A stretch of DNA of 64,000 nucleotides from Sinomonas cellulolyticus (lineage in GTDB: Bacteria; Actinomycetota; Actinomycetes; Actinomycetales; Micrococcaceae), in NCBI RefSeq assembly GCF_014656475.1, contig NZ_BNCM01000015.1:27170-91169 (forward strand). The letters run 5' to 3'. Below, piece after piece: positions 6,960-14,613 of the stretch. Within the stretch, counting starts at the first letter, position 1, and every line of letters begins with the position of its first letter. The notes under the pieces are model-generated. The model ran no database searches, was not told the DNA's origin, and was given only the letters and a program-made list of their open reading frames with translations. The position numbers and the translations under genes are program-made.

Positions 6960-8945
6960 TCAGCCGACGTGCACCCAGGGCCTCTCCGTGACCAGGGGCT
7001 CGGCCTCGCGGAGCACCTCGCGGGTTACGGGGGCAATCTCGCCCTCGCCGAAGAACAGGAACTTGGTGAGGTTCGTGACCGGGTTCCCCTCGGTCCACCG
7101 GAAGTAGATGTGGGGCATGAGCCCGGTGACGTTGCGCAGGTGCAGGAGCACGGCCGCGAGGGTGTTGGGCACGTTCGAGGAGTGCACCTCGAGGACCTTG
7201 AAGCCGTGCCGCCGGAATCCGCGGACGTCGAGCTCCTGCTCGAACTCGGAGGAGTCGTCCACCACCACCTCGATGAAGAAGATGTCGGCATCCTCCGGCA
7301 GGTGGTTGGCTGCCCGCGCGTGGTCCAGCTTGGCCCGGTACCGCTCGGAGTCGAGGCGCTTCGGCTCGTGGGCGATGAGCCTGATGGGCCCCTGCTCCAC
7401 GTCGGTGAGGAACTCGAGCGCCTGCTCGTCGAGCCGGACGTGCGTGGCCCTCAGCTCGAAGGACCGGCGCACGCGCGAGGCGAACGAGACGACGATGATC
7501 CCCACGATGAACAGCGCGGCGATGCGGATGCCATCCGGCCGCTCCACCACGTTGGCTACGGTCGTGTACACGAACACGGCGCTCACGATCCCGAACGCCC
7601 ACATCTTGAGGGTCTCTTTCTTGTGCCGCGCCGAAAGGGTCACGGCGACGGCGGCGGAGGTCATCAGCACGAGGACACCCGTGGCGTAGGCGCCACCCTG
7701 GGCGTCGACGCTGGCATTGAAGATCCACGTGATGAGGAAGCCGATGGCGGTGAAGACCAGGACGAGCGGCCGCACTGCCCGGGTCCAGGCCGGCGCCATG
7801 CCGTACCGCGGGAGGTACCGGGGCACGAGGTTGAGCAGGCCGGCCATCGCGGACGCCCCGGCGAACCACAGGATCGCGATGGTCGAGAGGTCGTAGACGG
7901 TCCCGAACCCGTCGCCGAAGAACTGGTGGGCGAGGTACGCGAGCGCGCGCCCGTTGGCCTTGCCGCCGTCCTCGAATTCGGCGGCGGGGATGAGCACCGT
8001 GGTGGCGAAGCTCGAGGTGATGAGGAACGCGGACATGATGAGCGCCGCCGTGGTCAGCAGGCGGTGCGTTCCGCGGATGCGGCCCGCGGGGTTCTCGTCG
8101 GTGTCGCTCGGGTCTCCCTTGACCTGCGGCATCACGGCCACACCGGTCTCGAATCCGGAGAGGCCGAGGGCGAGCTTCGGGAACACGAGGAGGGCGATGC
8201 CCACCATGATTGCCGGATTGCTGTGCTGGGTGGTGAGGGTGCTCCACCAGTCGGTCACCATCGACCCCTCGGTGGCCACGTGCACGATCGCGGTCACCAC
8301 CACCACGGCGTTGAGGGCCAGGTACACGCCCACGAGCACCACGGCGACGTTGATGGCCTCCTTGAACCCGCGCAGGAAGACGATCGCAAGGGCCGCGATG
8401 AGCACGAGCGTGATCGTGATCTGCTGTCCCTGCAGTGCCGCGGGGGCGTAGGGGTTCTCGATCAGGTGGGCGCTCGCGTCGGCTGCCGAGAGGGTCATGG
8501 TGATCATGAAGTCGGTTGCGGCGAAGCCGAGGAGTGCGAGCACGAACAGTTTGCCGGTCCAGCGGCCCATGAGGCGTTCGAGCATGGCGATTGATCCCTC
8601 GCCGCGGTGGCTCTCCCGCGCCACTCTCCGGTAGACGGGAAGCGCGCCGGCGAGGGTCACGATCACGAGGATGATCGTGGCCATCGGTGCCAGCAGCCCC
8701 GCGGCGAGTGCGGCGATGGCGGGCTGGTAGCCGAGCGTGGAGAAGTAGTCGACGCCCGTGAGGCACATGACGCGCCACCAGGACGAGGGCTTGTGGTCCT
8801 CGTGGGGGACCCCGTGCGGGCCCTGCCGCTTGCCCGCCGGCTCGGGCATGCCCTCGAGGAGCCATTGGCGGAAGCCGCCGCGGGGTCGGTGGGGGTGCTT
8901 CCCCCGAGGGGAGGGCTCGGCCGGCGGCCGCGTGAGAGTGGTCAT
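6960..8945 (-). CDS. Large APC-superfamily permease with cytoplasmic C-terminal domain
   Basis: A 661-residue membrane protein. After a ~60-residue hydrophilic N-terminus (many Pro/Arg) come about 12 membrane helices with APC-superfamily features (GVDYFSTLGYQPAIAALAAG, LLGFAATDFMITMTLSAADA). From residue ~480 there is a soluble alpha/beta domain (RLIAHEPKRLD, IFFIEVVVDD, FKVLEVHSSNVPNT). The start ATG 8945 has AGGAG 3-4 nt away; the frame to 9002 is ignored. Family members are annotated as amino-acid transporters, but the substrate is not established. I considered the potassium importer KimA and rejected it, because the KimA N-terminal motif is absent. It is divergent from the lipoprotein genes. 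Confidence 0.8.
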   Translation of the reverse strand: MTTLTRPPAEPSPRGKHPHRPRGGFRQWLLEGMPEPAGKRQGPHGVPHEDHKPSSWWRVMCLTGVDYFSTLGYQPAIAALAAGLLAPMATIILVIVTLAGALPVYRRVARESHRGEGSIAMLERLMGRWTGKLFVLALLGFAATDFMITMTLSAADASAHLIENPYAPAALQGQQITITLVLIAALAIVFLRGFKEAINVAVVLVGVYLALNAVVVVTAIVHVATEGSMVTDWWSTLTTQHSNPAIMVGIALLVFPKLALGLSGFETGVAVMPQVKGDPSDTDENPAGRIRGTHRLLTTAALIMSAFLITSSFATTVLIPAAEFEDGGKANGRALAYLAHQFFGDGFGTVYDLSTIAILWFAGASAMAGLLNLVPRYLPRYGMAPAWTRAVRPLVLVFTAIGFLITWIFNASVDAQGGAYATGVLVLMTSAAVAVTLSARHKKETLKMWAFGIVSAVFVYTTVANVVERPDGIRIAALFIVGIIVVSFASRVRRSFELRATHVRLDEQALEFLTDVEQGPIRLIAHEPKRLDSERYRAKLDHARAANHLPEDADIFFIEVVVDDSSEFEQELDVRGFRRHGFKVLEVHSSNVPNTLAAVLLHLRNVTGLMPHIYFRWTEGNPVTNLTKFLFFGEGEIAPVTREVLREAEPLVTERPWVHVG

Positions 8946-9256
8946 GGCTCCTGCTGTCTTCTCGTGTACAGCTTGGAGGGTAGGCCGGGGCGCGGGCGGC
9001 ACCGGCCGCTTTTATGGAACCTTAACGCCGGTGTGACGCACGACGCCGCCCCGTCGCTCCCGCTTCCCGGGGTCACGATCCGCTCACGGTCACCCCAGTG
9101 AAGCCCGCCGGGTCACCGCTATATCTCTTTTCGATGGAGTTATCCTCTCGGCCCTATCGTGCCCCTTCCCCTGGTGGGACCGTGAGGAGGCGGGCAATCC
9201 CGCGATCCACCACGCCCCATCTATCGCACACACCGCACACACCCCAGGGACCAGTC
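8946..9256. other. Divergent intergenic region
   Basis: This 311-bp gap lies between the APC permease and the first lipoprotein gene. It contains a dyad CACCGGC...GCCGGTG (9000-9033) around an AT-rich centre near 9010-9024, and a second AT-richer patch at 9118-9152 that could hold the lipoprotein promoter. An open frame starting at 9098 has no ribosome binding site and I take it as leader sequence. I see no RNA gene. Confidence 0.35.
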
Positions 9257-10066
9257 ATGACAACCACCGTCGTCTCCCCCCGACTCACGGCGCTCTCCTG
9301 CGCCGCACTCGCGCTCGGCCTGGCGCTCACTGGCTGCGGCTCGCCAGCCGCTCCGAATGCCGAGGCCAGCTCGCAGTCCGTCACCATGTCGCCTTCCGCG
9401 ACAACGGCGTCGCCGTCCTCCGCATCGACGGCCTCCTCGACCTCGACGACCGCTCCGGCCGCCGACCTCGCAACCTTCGCGTTCACGAGCCAGAAGCTGT
9501 CCCTGCGCTATCCCAAGGCCTGGACGGTGAACCCCTCGTCCCACCCCGCCCAAGGGGGTGCGGTCGAGTCGGCGGCGTTCACGGACCCGTCGGGCAAGCT
9601 GCTCTTCACCGTGATCCTCAATTTCACGGGCTACGACGTCGGCACGCCGGTGCAGCGCACCGTCATCGAGTCGGGGCCTCTCCCCGGGCTTGCCAGCGGC
9701 GCGTGGACCCCGCCCTTGCAGTACGCGTTCTTTGCCGAGGTTCCGACGGGTGGGCCGGGCGCGACGGGTGCCGCTGGCGGCGCGGCGACCGCAGGAGCGA
9801 TCTGCACGCTCAAGGTGGTCAACGAAGTGCCGCCGGATGGCCCCGGCACCCTGCGCGGGCTGCCTCCCCAGGGCCCGCCGCAGCCCGGCGTGCCCCCGAC
9901 CGGCCCGTCCCAGTACGGCCCTGGCTGGAATGGCCCGTACTTCCTCTCCGTGGAGCTCGGGCCGCAGGTCGAAACGTGCGGGACGGCGGACGCCGCCCGG
10001 TCCTGGTGGGCTTCGCCGGAGGGCCAGCAGATCAAGGCGGCGGTGACGAGCCTCGCGGCAGGCTAG
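9257..10066 (+). CDS. Secreted lipoprotein, paralogue of next gene
   Basis: A 269-residue exported lipoprotein. The signal peptide ends in the lipobox LALTGC (Cys at about residue 29), followed by a ~45-residue Ser/Thr/Ala-rich linker. The folded domain starts with LSLRYPKAWTV and includes ESAAFTDPSGKLLFTV and a Pro/Gly-rich insert near residues 205-235. The start is ATG 9257 with AGGGA 7 nt upstream. The next gene has the same layout (LSFRYPAEWSV, TVRDPSGRVVLSV, VGTAV), so the two arose by duplication. The (F/Y)P..W phrase recalls PsbP/Mog1-like folds found in bacterial lipoproteins. Function unknown. Confidence 0.8.
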   Translation: MTTTVVSPRLTALSCAALALGLALTGCGSPAAPNAEASSQSVTMSPSATTASPSSASTASSTSTTAPAADLATFAFTSQKLSLRYPKAWTVNPSSHPAQGGAVESAAFTDPSGKLLFTVILNFTGYDVGTPVQRTVIESGPLPGLASGAWTPPLQYAFFAEVPTGGPGATGAAGGAATAGAICTLKVVNEVPPDGPGTLRGLPPQGPPQPGVPPTGPSQYGPGWNGPYFLSVELGPQVETCGTADAARSWWASPEGQQIKAAVTSLAAG

Positions 10067-10167
10067 GGCGCGGGGGCACCTTCACGGCCACTGTTCACGT
10101 GGTGCTGCGCATGCGAGAGTGGTGCCCGGGCGTGCAGCACCCGTGAGCGCCCAGGGGGACGGCATTG

Positions 10168-10896
10168 ATGCACCCAGCACCAGGTCCTAGGCGCCTGCGG
10201 CGTGCAGCGGGCCACACTGTCGTGGCGCTGCTCGCCGCGGGCGCTCTCGCCGCCTGCTCGGCCGCTGCGCCGGCGGATGAAGCGCAGCCGGAGCGGACGA
10301 CGTCGGGCGCGGCCCCGCCGTCGTCCGCGGCAACCGGTTCCAGAGCACCGACGGCAACGGCGCCGGCCGCCCTGAAGATCCACCGGTTCACGACCCACAC
10401 CCTCTCGTTCCGCTATCCGGCGGAATGGTCTGTCGGAGCCGAGGTGGTCCCGATGGGCGTGCAGGGCGTCCAGCGCGAGACCGCGACGGTCCGGGACCCC
10501 TCGGGCCGCGTGGTCCTGTCCGTGTTCGTGAACTGGTCGCCGCAGGATGTGGGGACGGCCGTCACGCGGGCGGTGCTCGACGCCGAGGCCATCCCGGGGC
10601 TCGGGTCGGCCGCCGTCAGCCCCGGCTACTACGCGTTCTACGCCGAGACGGCCGAGGGGAGCGGTGCGGTGTCCTACGCCATGACGATCACGCCCGGGCG
10701 CCCGGTCGACGGCCCGGGGCAGAGCAGGGGAGGCCCCTCGGATGCCGTGGTGCGCATCGGGGACCAGTATGCGGTCGCCGCGGACGTGAGCCCCGAGATC
10801 ATGCAGTTCCCGCACCCCGTGGATGCGCGCACGTGGCTCGCGTCCGAGGAGGCGCAGAAGCTCAAGACGATCCTCCTGAGCCTGACCGTGTTCTGA
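10168..10896 (+). CDS. Secreted lipoprotein, paralogue of previous gene
   Basis: A 242-residue lipoprotein with the lipobox ALAAC (Cys at about residue 30) and a Pro/Ala/Thr-rich linker to about residue 70. Its folded domain matches the preceding gene in order and motifs (LSFRYPAEWSV, QDVGTAVTRAVLDAEAIPGLGS against DVGTPVQRTVIESGPLPGLAS). It lacks the Pro/Gly-rich insert of its neighbour. ATG 10168 has GGGGGA about 8 nt away; TTG 10165 directly before it is an equally possible start. The 101-bp gap from the first copy has no obvious terminator, so they may be cotranscribed. Function unknown; an envelope role is inferred. Confidence 0.8.
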   Translation: MHPAPGPRRLRRAAGHTVVALLAAGALAACSAAAPADEAQPERTTSGAAPPSSAATGSRAPTATAPAALKIHRFTTHTLSFRYPAEWSVGAEVVPMGVQGVQRETATVRDPSGRVVLSVFVNWSPQDVGTAVTRAVLDAEAIPGLGSAAVSPGYYAFYAETAEGSGAVSYAMTITPGRPVDGPGQSRGGPSDAVVRIGDQYAVAADVSPEIMQFPHPVDARTWLASEEAQKLKTILLSLTVF

Positions 10897-10950
10897 GGCC
10901 GGGGCACCATCAGGTAAACAGGGGGTGCATGTGAGGCAACTTTTCCTGTA

Positions 10951-10974
10951 GTGTGGGTCACAGACAGCCCACAC
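10951..10974 (+). promoter_or_regulatory. Stem-loop just upstream of ureohydrolase ribosome binding site
   Basis: GTGTGGG (10951-10957) and CCCACAC (10968-10974) form a perfect 7-bp stem with a 10-nt loop, ending 5 nt before the GGAGG of the TTG-start ureohydrolase gene. It could be an operator or a leader structure that tunes translation. No known riboswitch consensus is recognisable. Confidence 0.3.
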
Positions 10975-10988
10975 CTACGGAGGTCACC

Positions 10989-12005
10989 TTGCACGAGCTG
11001 CGCATCGAGGAGAACGGCAACCTCGGCCCCATCGATTCCTCGCGGATCCCGCGCTTCGCGGGGGCCGCGACCTACGCACGTCTGCCCCGCCTGGACCAGG
11101 TGGAGCGCGCGGACGTGAAGGTCGTCGGGGTCCCGTTCGACGCCGGTGTGTCCTACCGCCCCGGAGCCCGCTTCGGTGCGAACCACGTCCGCGAGGCCAG
11201 CCGGCTGCTGCGCCCCTACAACCCGGCCCTAGACGCCTCGCCGTTCGCGAACGCCCAGGTCGCAGACGCGGGGGACATGGCGGTGAACCCCTTCAACATC
11301 CACGAGGCCATCGAGACCATCCAGCAGAACGCGCTGGACCTCACGGCCGACGGCGCGCGCCTCCTCTCGATCGGCGGTGACCACACCATCGCCCTGCCGC
11401 TGCTCCGCGCGGCATCTGAGCGGGCAGGCGGCCCGGTGGCGCTGCTGCACTTCGACGCGCACCTGGACACGTGGGACACGTACTTCGGGGCCGAGTACAC
11501 GCACGGCACCCCGTTCCGCCGCGCCTTCGAGGAGGGCATCCTCGACACGGACGCGCTCTCGCACGTTGGCACCCGCGGACCCCTCTACGGCAAGAGGGAC
11601 CTCGAGGATGACCGCCGCTTCGGCTTCGGCATCGTGACCTCCTCGGACGTCTACTACCAGGGCGTGCGGGAGACTGTCGCGAAGCTGCGCGACCGCATCG
11701 GCACCCGGCCGCTCTACATCTCGGTGGACATCGACGTCCTCGACCCCGCGCACGCCCCGGGCACGGGAACGCCCGAGGCCGGCGGCATCACGAGCCGAGA
11801 GCTCCTCGAGATCCTCCGCGGGCTCCGCGGCGCGAACATCGTCGGCGCCGACGTTGTGGAGGTCTCCCCGGCCTACGACCACGCCGAGATCACCGGGGTT
11901 GCCGCGAGCCACGTCGCCTACGACCTCGTCACCCTCATGAGCGAGCTGCCCACCGCGCGCAGCGGGCGTGAGGACGCGGCGCGCACGACGGCGGGTGCCC
12001 AGTGA
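10989..12005 (+). CDS. Ureohydrolase (agmatinase / guanidinobutyrase family)
   Basis: A 338-residue binuclear manganese ureohydrolase. The metal-binding motifs are intact: GGDHT near residue 122, FDAHLD near 155 and SVDIDVLDPA near 246, then EAGG. These enzymes remove urea from a guanidino substrate such as agmatine or 4-guanidinobutyrate. The TTG start at 10989 is chosen because GGAGG lies 5 nt before it; the frame reaches to 10953. The stop overlaps the GTG of the ThDP enzyme by 4 nt, so the two are translationally coupled, which favours guanidinobutyrase in the arginine transaminase route over plain agmatinase. The last residues contain a copy of the 13-bp motif GCGCACGACGGCG (11981-11993). 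Confidence 0.88.
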   Translation: MHELRIEENGNLGPIDSSRIPRFAGAATYARLPRLDQVERADVKVVGVPFDAGVSYRPGARFGANHVREASRLLRPYNPALDASPFANAQVADAGDMAVNPFNIHEAIETIQQNALDLTADGARLLSIGGDHTIALPLLRAASERAGGPVALLHFDAHLDTWDTYFGAEYTHGTPFRRAFEEGILDTDALSHVGTRGPLYGKRDLEDDRRFGFGIVTSSDVYYQGVRETVAKLRDRIGTRPLYISVDIDVLDPAHAPGTGTPEAGGITSRELLEILRGLRGANIVGADVVEVSPAYDHAEITGVAASHVAYDLVTLMSELPTARSGREDAARTTAGAQ

Positions 12006-13741
12006 GCACGCCCGAGTCGCCATGGTCGGGGGACGCCGCAGCGGCGGGTGCCCAGACCGCCGTCGGACGTCCTGAGGCGCACCTGCGCAACGGCGGCGAC
12101 CTCGTCGTCGAGACGCTCGAGGCCCTCGGCGCGAGGACCGTCTTCGGGATCCCAGGCCAGCACGCGCTCGGACTGTTCGACGCGATGGGCCGCGGGAACC
12201 TGCACTTCGTCTCGAGCCGGGTCGAGAACAACTCCGCCTTCGCCGCCGACGGCTACTCCCGGGCAACAGGGGAGGTCGGCGTCCTGTTCCTCTCCACGGG
12301 ACCGGGCGCGCTGACCTCGCTCGCCGGCCTGCAGGAGGCGTACGCCACGGGTGTGCCGATGGTCGTGATCGCGAGCCAGATCCCCCTCGAGGGCCTCGGT
12401 GCACGGCGCAAGGGCATGCTCCACCAGCTCGACGACCAAAAGGCCTCCGCGGCGAACGTCACGAAGAGCCAGCGGCTCATCCAGCACGCCTCCGGCATTC
12501 CGAGCGCCATCCAGGACGCCTGGACGGACGCGATCTCCTCGCCGCAGGGGCCCGTGTGGGTGGAGATCCCGCAGAACGTGCTGCTGGAGCCCATCATGGT
12601 GCCCCCGGTCGAGGACGCGCTGGCCCAGGCTGCGGACAATCCGCCGCGTGTGGAGCTCGTGCGCGAGGCGGTGAAGTGGCTGCGCGACGCGAGGCGTCCC
12701 GCGATCATCGCCGGCGGCGGCACGCGCCGCGGCCGCGCAGAGAAGGCGCTCCTCCACCTCGCCGAGCAGCTGCGCGCCCCCGTGATCTGCACCCCCGGCG
12801 GCAACGGCGCGTTCCCGTGGGAGCACCCGCTCTCGCTGCAGTCCTGGATCGAGGACCGGCATATGACCGACCTCCTCGAGGACGCCGACGTGCTCGTGGT
12901 CATCGGGTCCTCGCTCGGCGAGGTCACCTCGAACTACTTCACCTTCGAGCCCCGCGGGCGGATCATCCAGATCGATGCCGAGCCGCGCGTCCTGGAGTCC
13001 AACAGGCCAGGCCTCGGCATCCGCGCCGACGCCGGGCAGGCGCTGGATGCGCTCAACGACGCCCTCGATGCCGCCCTCGCAGCGCAGGACGGCAGGCCCG
13101 CGCCGGACTGGCACGGCTCCTCGGCCGAGCAGACCGTGGCCGACGCGCTGCGGAAGGTCCGCGAACGGCTCGCCTCGCAGGATCTCGGCAAGGAGCTCGC
13201 GTTCATGGCGGACATCCGCGCCGCAGTGCCGGACGACATGCAGACCTTCTGGGACATGACCATCTCGGCGTACTGGGCGTGGAGCTGCTGGGACTCGCGG
13301 CAAGGCCAGTTCCACTCGGCCCAGGGTGCTGGCGGCCTCGGCTTCGGCTTCCCGGCCGCGATCGGCGGGGCCGTGGGGCTTGCGACCATGGGAAGGCCCT
13401 CGCGCGTGCTGGCCGTCTCCGGCGATGGCTCGGCCATGTACTCGATCTCCGAGCTCGCCACGGCGAAGCAGCACAACGTGCCGGTCACGTGGCTCATCGT
13501 GGACGACGGCGGGTACGGGATCCTCCGCGAGTACATGGTGGGCGCCTTCGGGAAGGCGACTGCGACCGAGCTCGCCCGCCCGGACTTCGTGGCGCTGGCC
13601 GAGGCCTTCGGCGTTCCGGCACGCCGCGTAGCCCCGGAGGATGTCCGGGAGGCGCTCGAGGAGAGCTTCGCCGCGGACGGGCCCAACGTCGTCGTGGTCG
13701 AGACGCTCCTGAAGATGTTCGCCCCGACCCACCTGGAGTAG
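12002..13741 (+). CDS. ThDP-dependent enzyme, acetolactate-synthase-like (possible 2-ketoarginine decarboxylase)
   Basis: A 579-residue thiamine-diphosphate enzyme of the acetolactate synthase/POX superfamily. The PYR domain carries the conserved catalytic Glu in SRVENNSAFAADGY (near residue 65). The central domain includes PAIIAGGGTRRG. The PP domain has GDGSAMYS (near 475), ending in DDGGYG, where the Mg2+-binding residues lie. It overlaps the ureohydrolase by 4 nt. AruI of Pseudomonas aeruginosa, a member of this superfamily, decarboxylates 2-ketoarginine to 4-guanidinobutyraldehyde, upstream of guanidinobutyrase, so the coupling suggests that role. No aminotransferase or aldehyde dehydrogenase lies adjacent, so other 2-ketoacid substrates remain possible. 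Confidence 0.85.
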   Translation: MSTPESPWSGDAAAAGAQTAVGRPEAHLRNGGDLVVETLEALGARTVFGIPGQHALGLFDAMGRGNLHFVSSRVENNSAFAADGYSRATGEVGVLFLSTGPGALTSLAGLQEAYATGVPMVVIASQIPLEGLGARRKGMLHQLDDQKASAANVTKSQRLIQHASGIPSAIQDAWTDAISSPQGPVWVEIPQNVLLEPIMVPPVEDALAQAADNPPRVELVREAVKWLRDARRPAIIAGGGTRRGRAEKALLHLAEQLRAPVICTPGGNGAFPWEHPLSLQSWIEDRHMTDLLEDADVLVVIGSSLGEVTSNYFTFEPRGRIIQIDAEPRVLESNRPGLGIRADAGQALDALNDALDAALAAQDGRPAPDWHGSSAEQTVADALRKVRERLASQDLGKELAFMADIRAAVPDDMQTFWDMTISAYWAWSCWDSRQGQFHSAQGAGGLGFGFPAAIGGAVGLATMGRPSRVLAVSGDGSAMYSISELATAKQHNVPVTWLIVDDGGYGILREYMVGAFGKATATELARPDFVALAEAFGVPARRVAPEDVREALEESFAADGPNVVVVETLLKMFAPTHLE

Positions 13742-13768
13742 GGACGTTCCTCCCGGGGGTTTGGCCCC

Positions 13769-13800
13769 CTCCGGGGTGGCGCGGCCGTCCGTCCCCGGAG
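13769..13800 (+). terminator. Stem-loop after the ThDP-enzyme gene
   Basis: CTCCGGGG (13769-13776) and CCCCGGAG (13793-13800) form a perfect 8-bp stem with a 16-nt loop, 28 nt past the stop codon. A smaller GGGGG/CCCCC pairing precedes it at 13755-13769. Probably the terminator of the ureohydrolase operon. Confidence 0.45.
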
Positions 13801-13820
13801 GGCGTGGCGTTCGTCGGGGA

Positions 13821-13868
13821 CATGACCGTCCCTCGAGTGCATGACCGTCGGACGGAGGCGACGGTCAT
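13821..13868. repeat. Three copies of ATGACCGTC (two direct, one inverted)
   Basis: ATGACCGTC occurs at 13822-13830 and 13841-13849, and its exact complement GACGGTCAT at 13860-13868. The last two form a perfect 9-bp inverted repeat with a 10-nt spacer. They lie between the ThDP-enzyme terminator and the MarR gene. They may be operator half-sites or a small repeat; nothing links them to a protein. Confidence 0.5.
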
Positions 13869-13962
13869 TCCGCACCGCGACGGCCTCGCCCGGCAGCGAG
13901 CGTGAATCGCGCACGACGACGGCGCCCCGGCCTCTGTTGCCAAGGTCACCTAACGGATTAGT

Positions 13963-14002
13963 TTGCACAAGCAACTACTAGCTGTATAGTTGTTGCAAGC
14001 AA
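13963..14002. promoter_or_regulatory. Candidate MarR operator region
   Basis: Two TTGC...GCAA dyads flank the promoter: TTGC-ACAA-GCAA (13963-13974) and TTGC-AA-GCAA (13993-14002). Between them CAACTA (13972-13977) and TAGTTG (13987-13992) form a further perfect inverted repeat. The block ends 17 nt before the MarR ATG, as expected for an autorepressing MarR protein. Binding by this regulator is inference from position. Confidence 0.55.
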
Positions 14003-14019
14003 TCAATTCAAGGGGGGCC

Positions 14020-14613
14020 ATGCCTGTCGATCCCGGCACCGCACGCGAACTCATCCATGGCGTCTTCGACCTGCAGCGGGTGATCCGCTGCCTCTCCGCC
14101 ACCGAGCTGAAGCACGGTGATCTGGGGGTCGCCTCCCAGGGCGTGCTGCGCATGATCGCCGAGCACGGCGGCCGCGCGGTCGACCTCGCGGGGCAGCTCG
14201 GCGTGAGCGCCCCGGTCCTCAGCCGGCACCTCGCCGAGCTCGAGGGGCTCGGCTTCGTCGCCCGCCACAGGGACCCCGACGACAGGCGAGCCCAGCGGGT
14301 CGCCCTCACGGACGCCGGCGCGACGGTGCTGAAGGAGATCGAGGAGCACCGTATCGGCCGGCTCCAGAGCTACCTGGCCGGCTGGGATGAGGAGCAGGCA
14401 GGCCAGGCGGTCCTCGCGATCGGCCAGCTCTCCGACGCCCTCCGCGTGGGCGCGTGTCGCATGCGCCCCGCCCCCGCGCCGGATCCCGCAGCAGCATCAG
14501 ACCCTGCGCCGCCCCCAAGCGATGAATCACCCCAGAACCCCGCGCGCCACCACGGCGCCACCACCACCCCGCAGACCACCCCGATACAGGAGGAAGCCCT
14601 TGCAGCCCGCTGA
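14020..14613 (+). CDS. MarR-family transcriptional regulator of the downstream efflux pump
   Basis: A 197-residue MarR protein. The winged helix-turn-helix spans residues ~35-100 (VASQGVLRMIAEHGG, LGVSAPVLSRHLAELEGLGFV, and the wing RDPDDRRAQRVALT). The C-terminal ~50 residues are a low-complexity Pro/Ala/Thr tail beyond the usual MarR length. ATG 14020 has AGGGGGG directly upstream; an in-frame codon at 13990 is inside the operator region. The reading frame overlaps the DHA2 transporter start by 14 nt, so both are one operon. Such regulators are released from DNA by the toxic substrate of the pump they control. Confidence 0.9.
   Translation: MPVDPGTARELIHGVFDLQRVIRCLSATELKHGDLGVASQGVLRMIAEHGGRAVDLAGQLGVSAPVLSRHLAELEGLGFVARHRDPDDRRAQRVALTDAGATVLKEIEEHRIGRLQSYLAGWDEEQAGQAVLAIGQLSDALRVGACRMRPAPAPDPAAASDPAPPPSDESPQNPARHHGATTTPQTTPIQEEALAAR

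Noticed and set aside
6688..8865. Very long Arg/Pro-rich frames antisense or out of frame to real genes (also 14306-16654, 16125-18671, 26428-29400)
   Set aside because: Typical of GC-rich DNA: high Arg/Pro/His content, no ribosome binding sites, no motifs, and a better frame on the other strand.
6960..8945. KimA-type potassium importer
   Set aside because: The KimA hallmark around its first helix (LSSDALSSVAYG) is absent. The GVDYFSTLGYQP start belongs to another APC branch, and no c-di-AMP riboswitch pattern is visible upstream.
9098..9256. 53-residue N-terminal extension of the first lipoprotein
   Set aside because: It would bury the signal peptide and lipobox, and lacks a ribosome binding site. 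ATG 9257 has one.
10989..13741. Clavam-type biosynthetic cluster (CeaS plus proclavaminate amidinohydrolase)
   Set aside because: The two enzyme families match in kind, but beta-lactam synthetase and clavaminate synthase are missing and the neighbours are ordinary genes.
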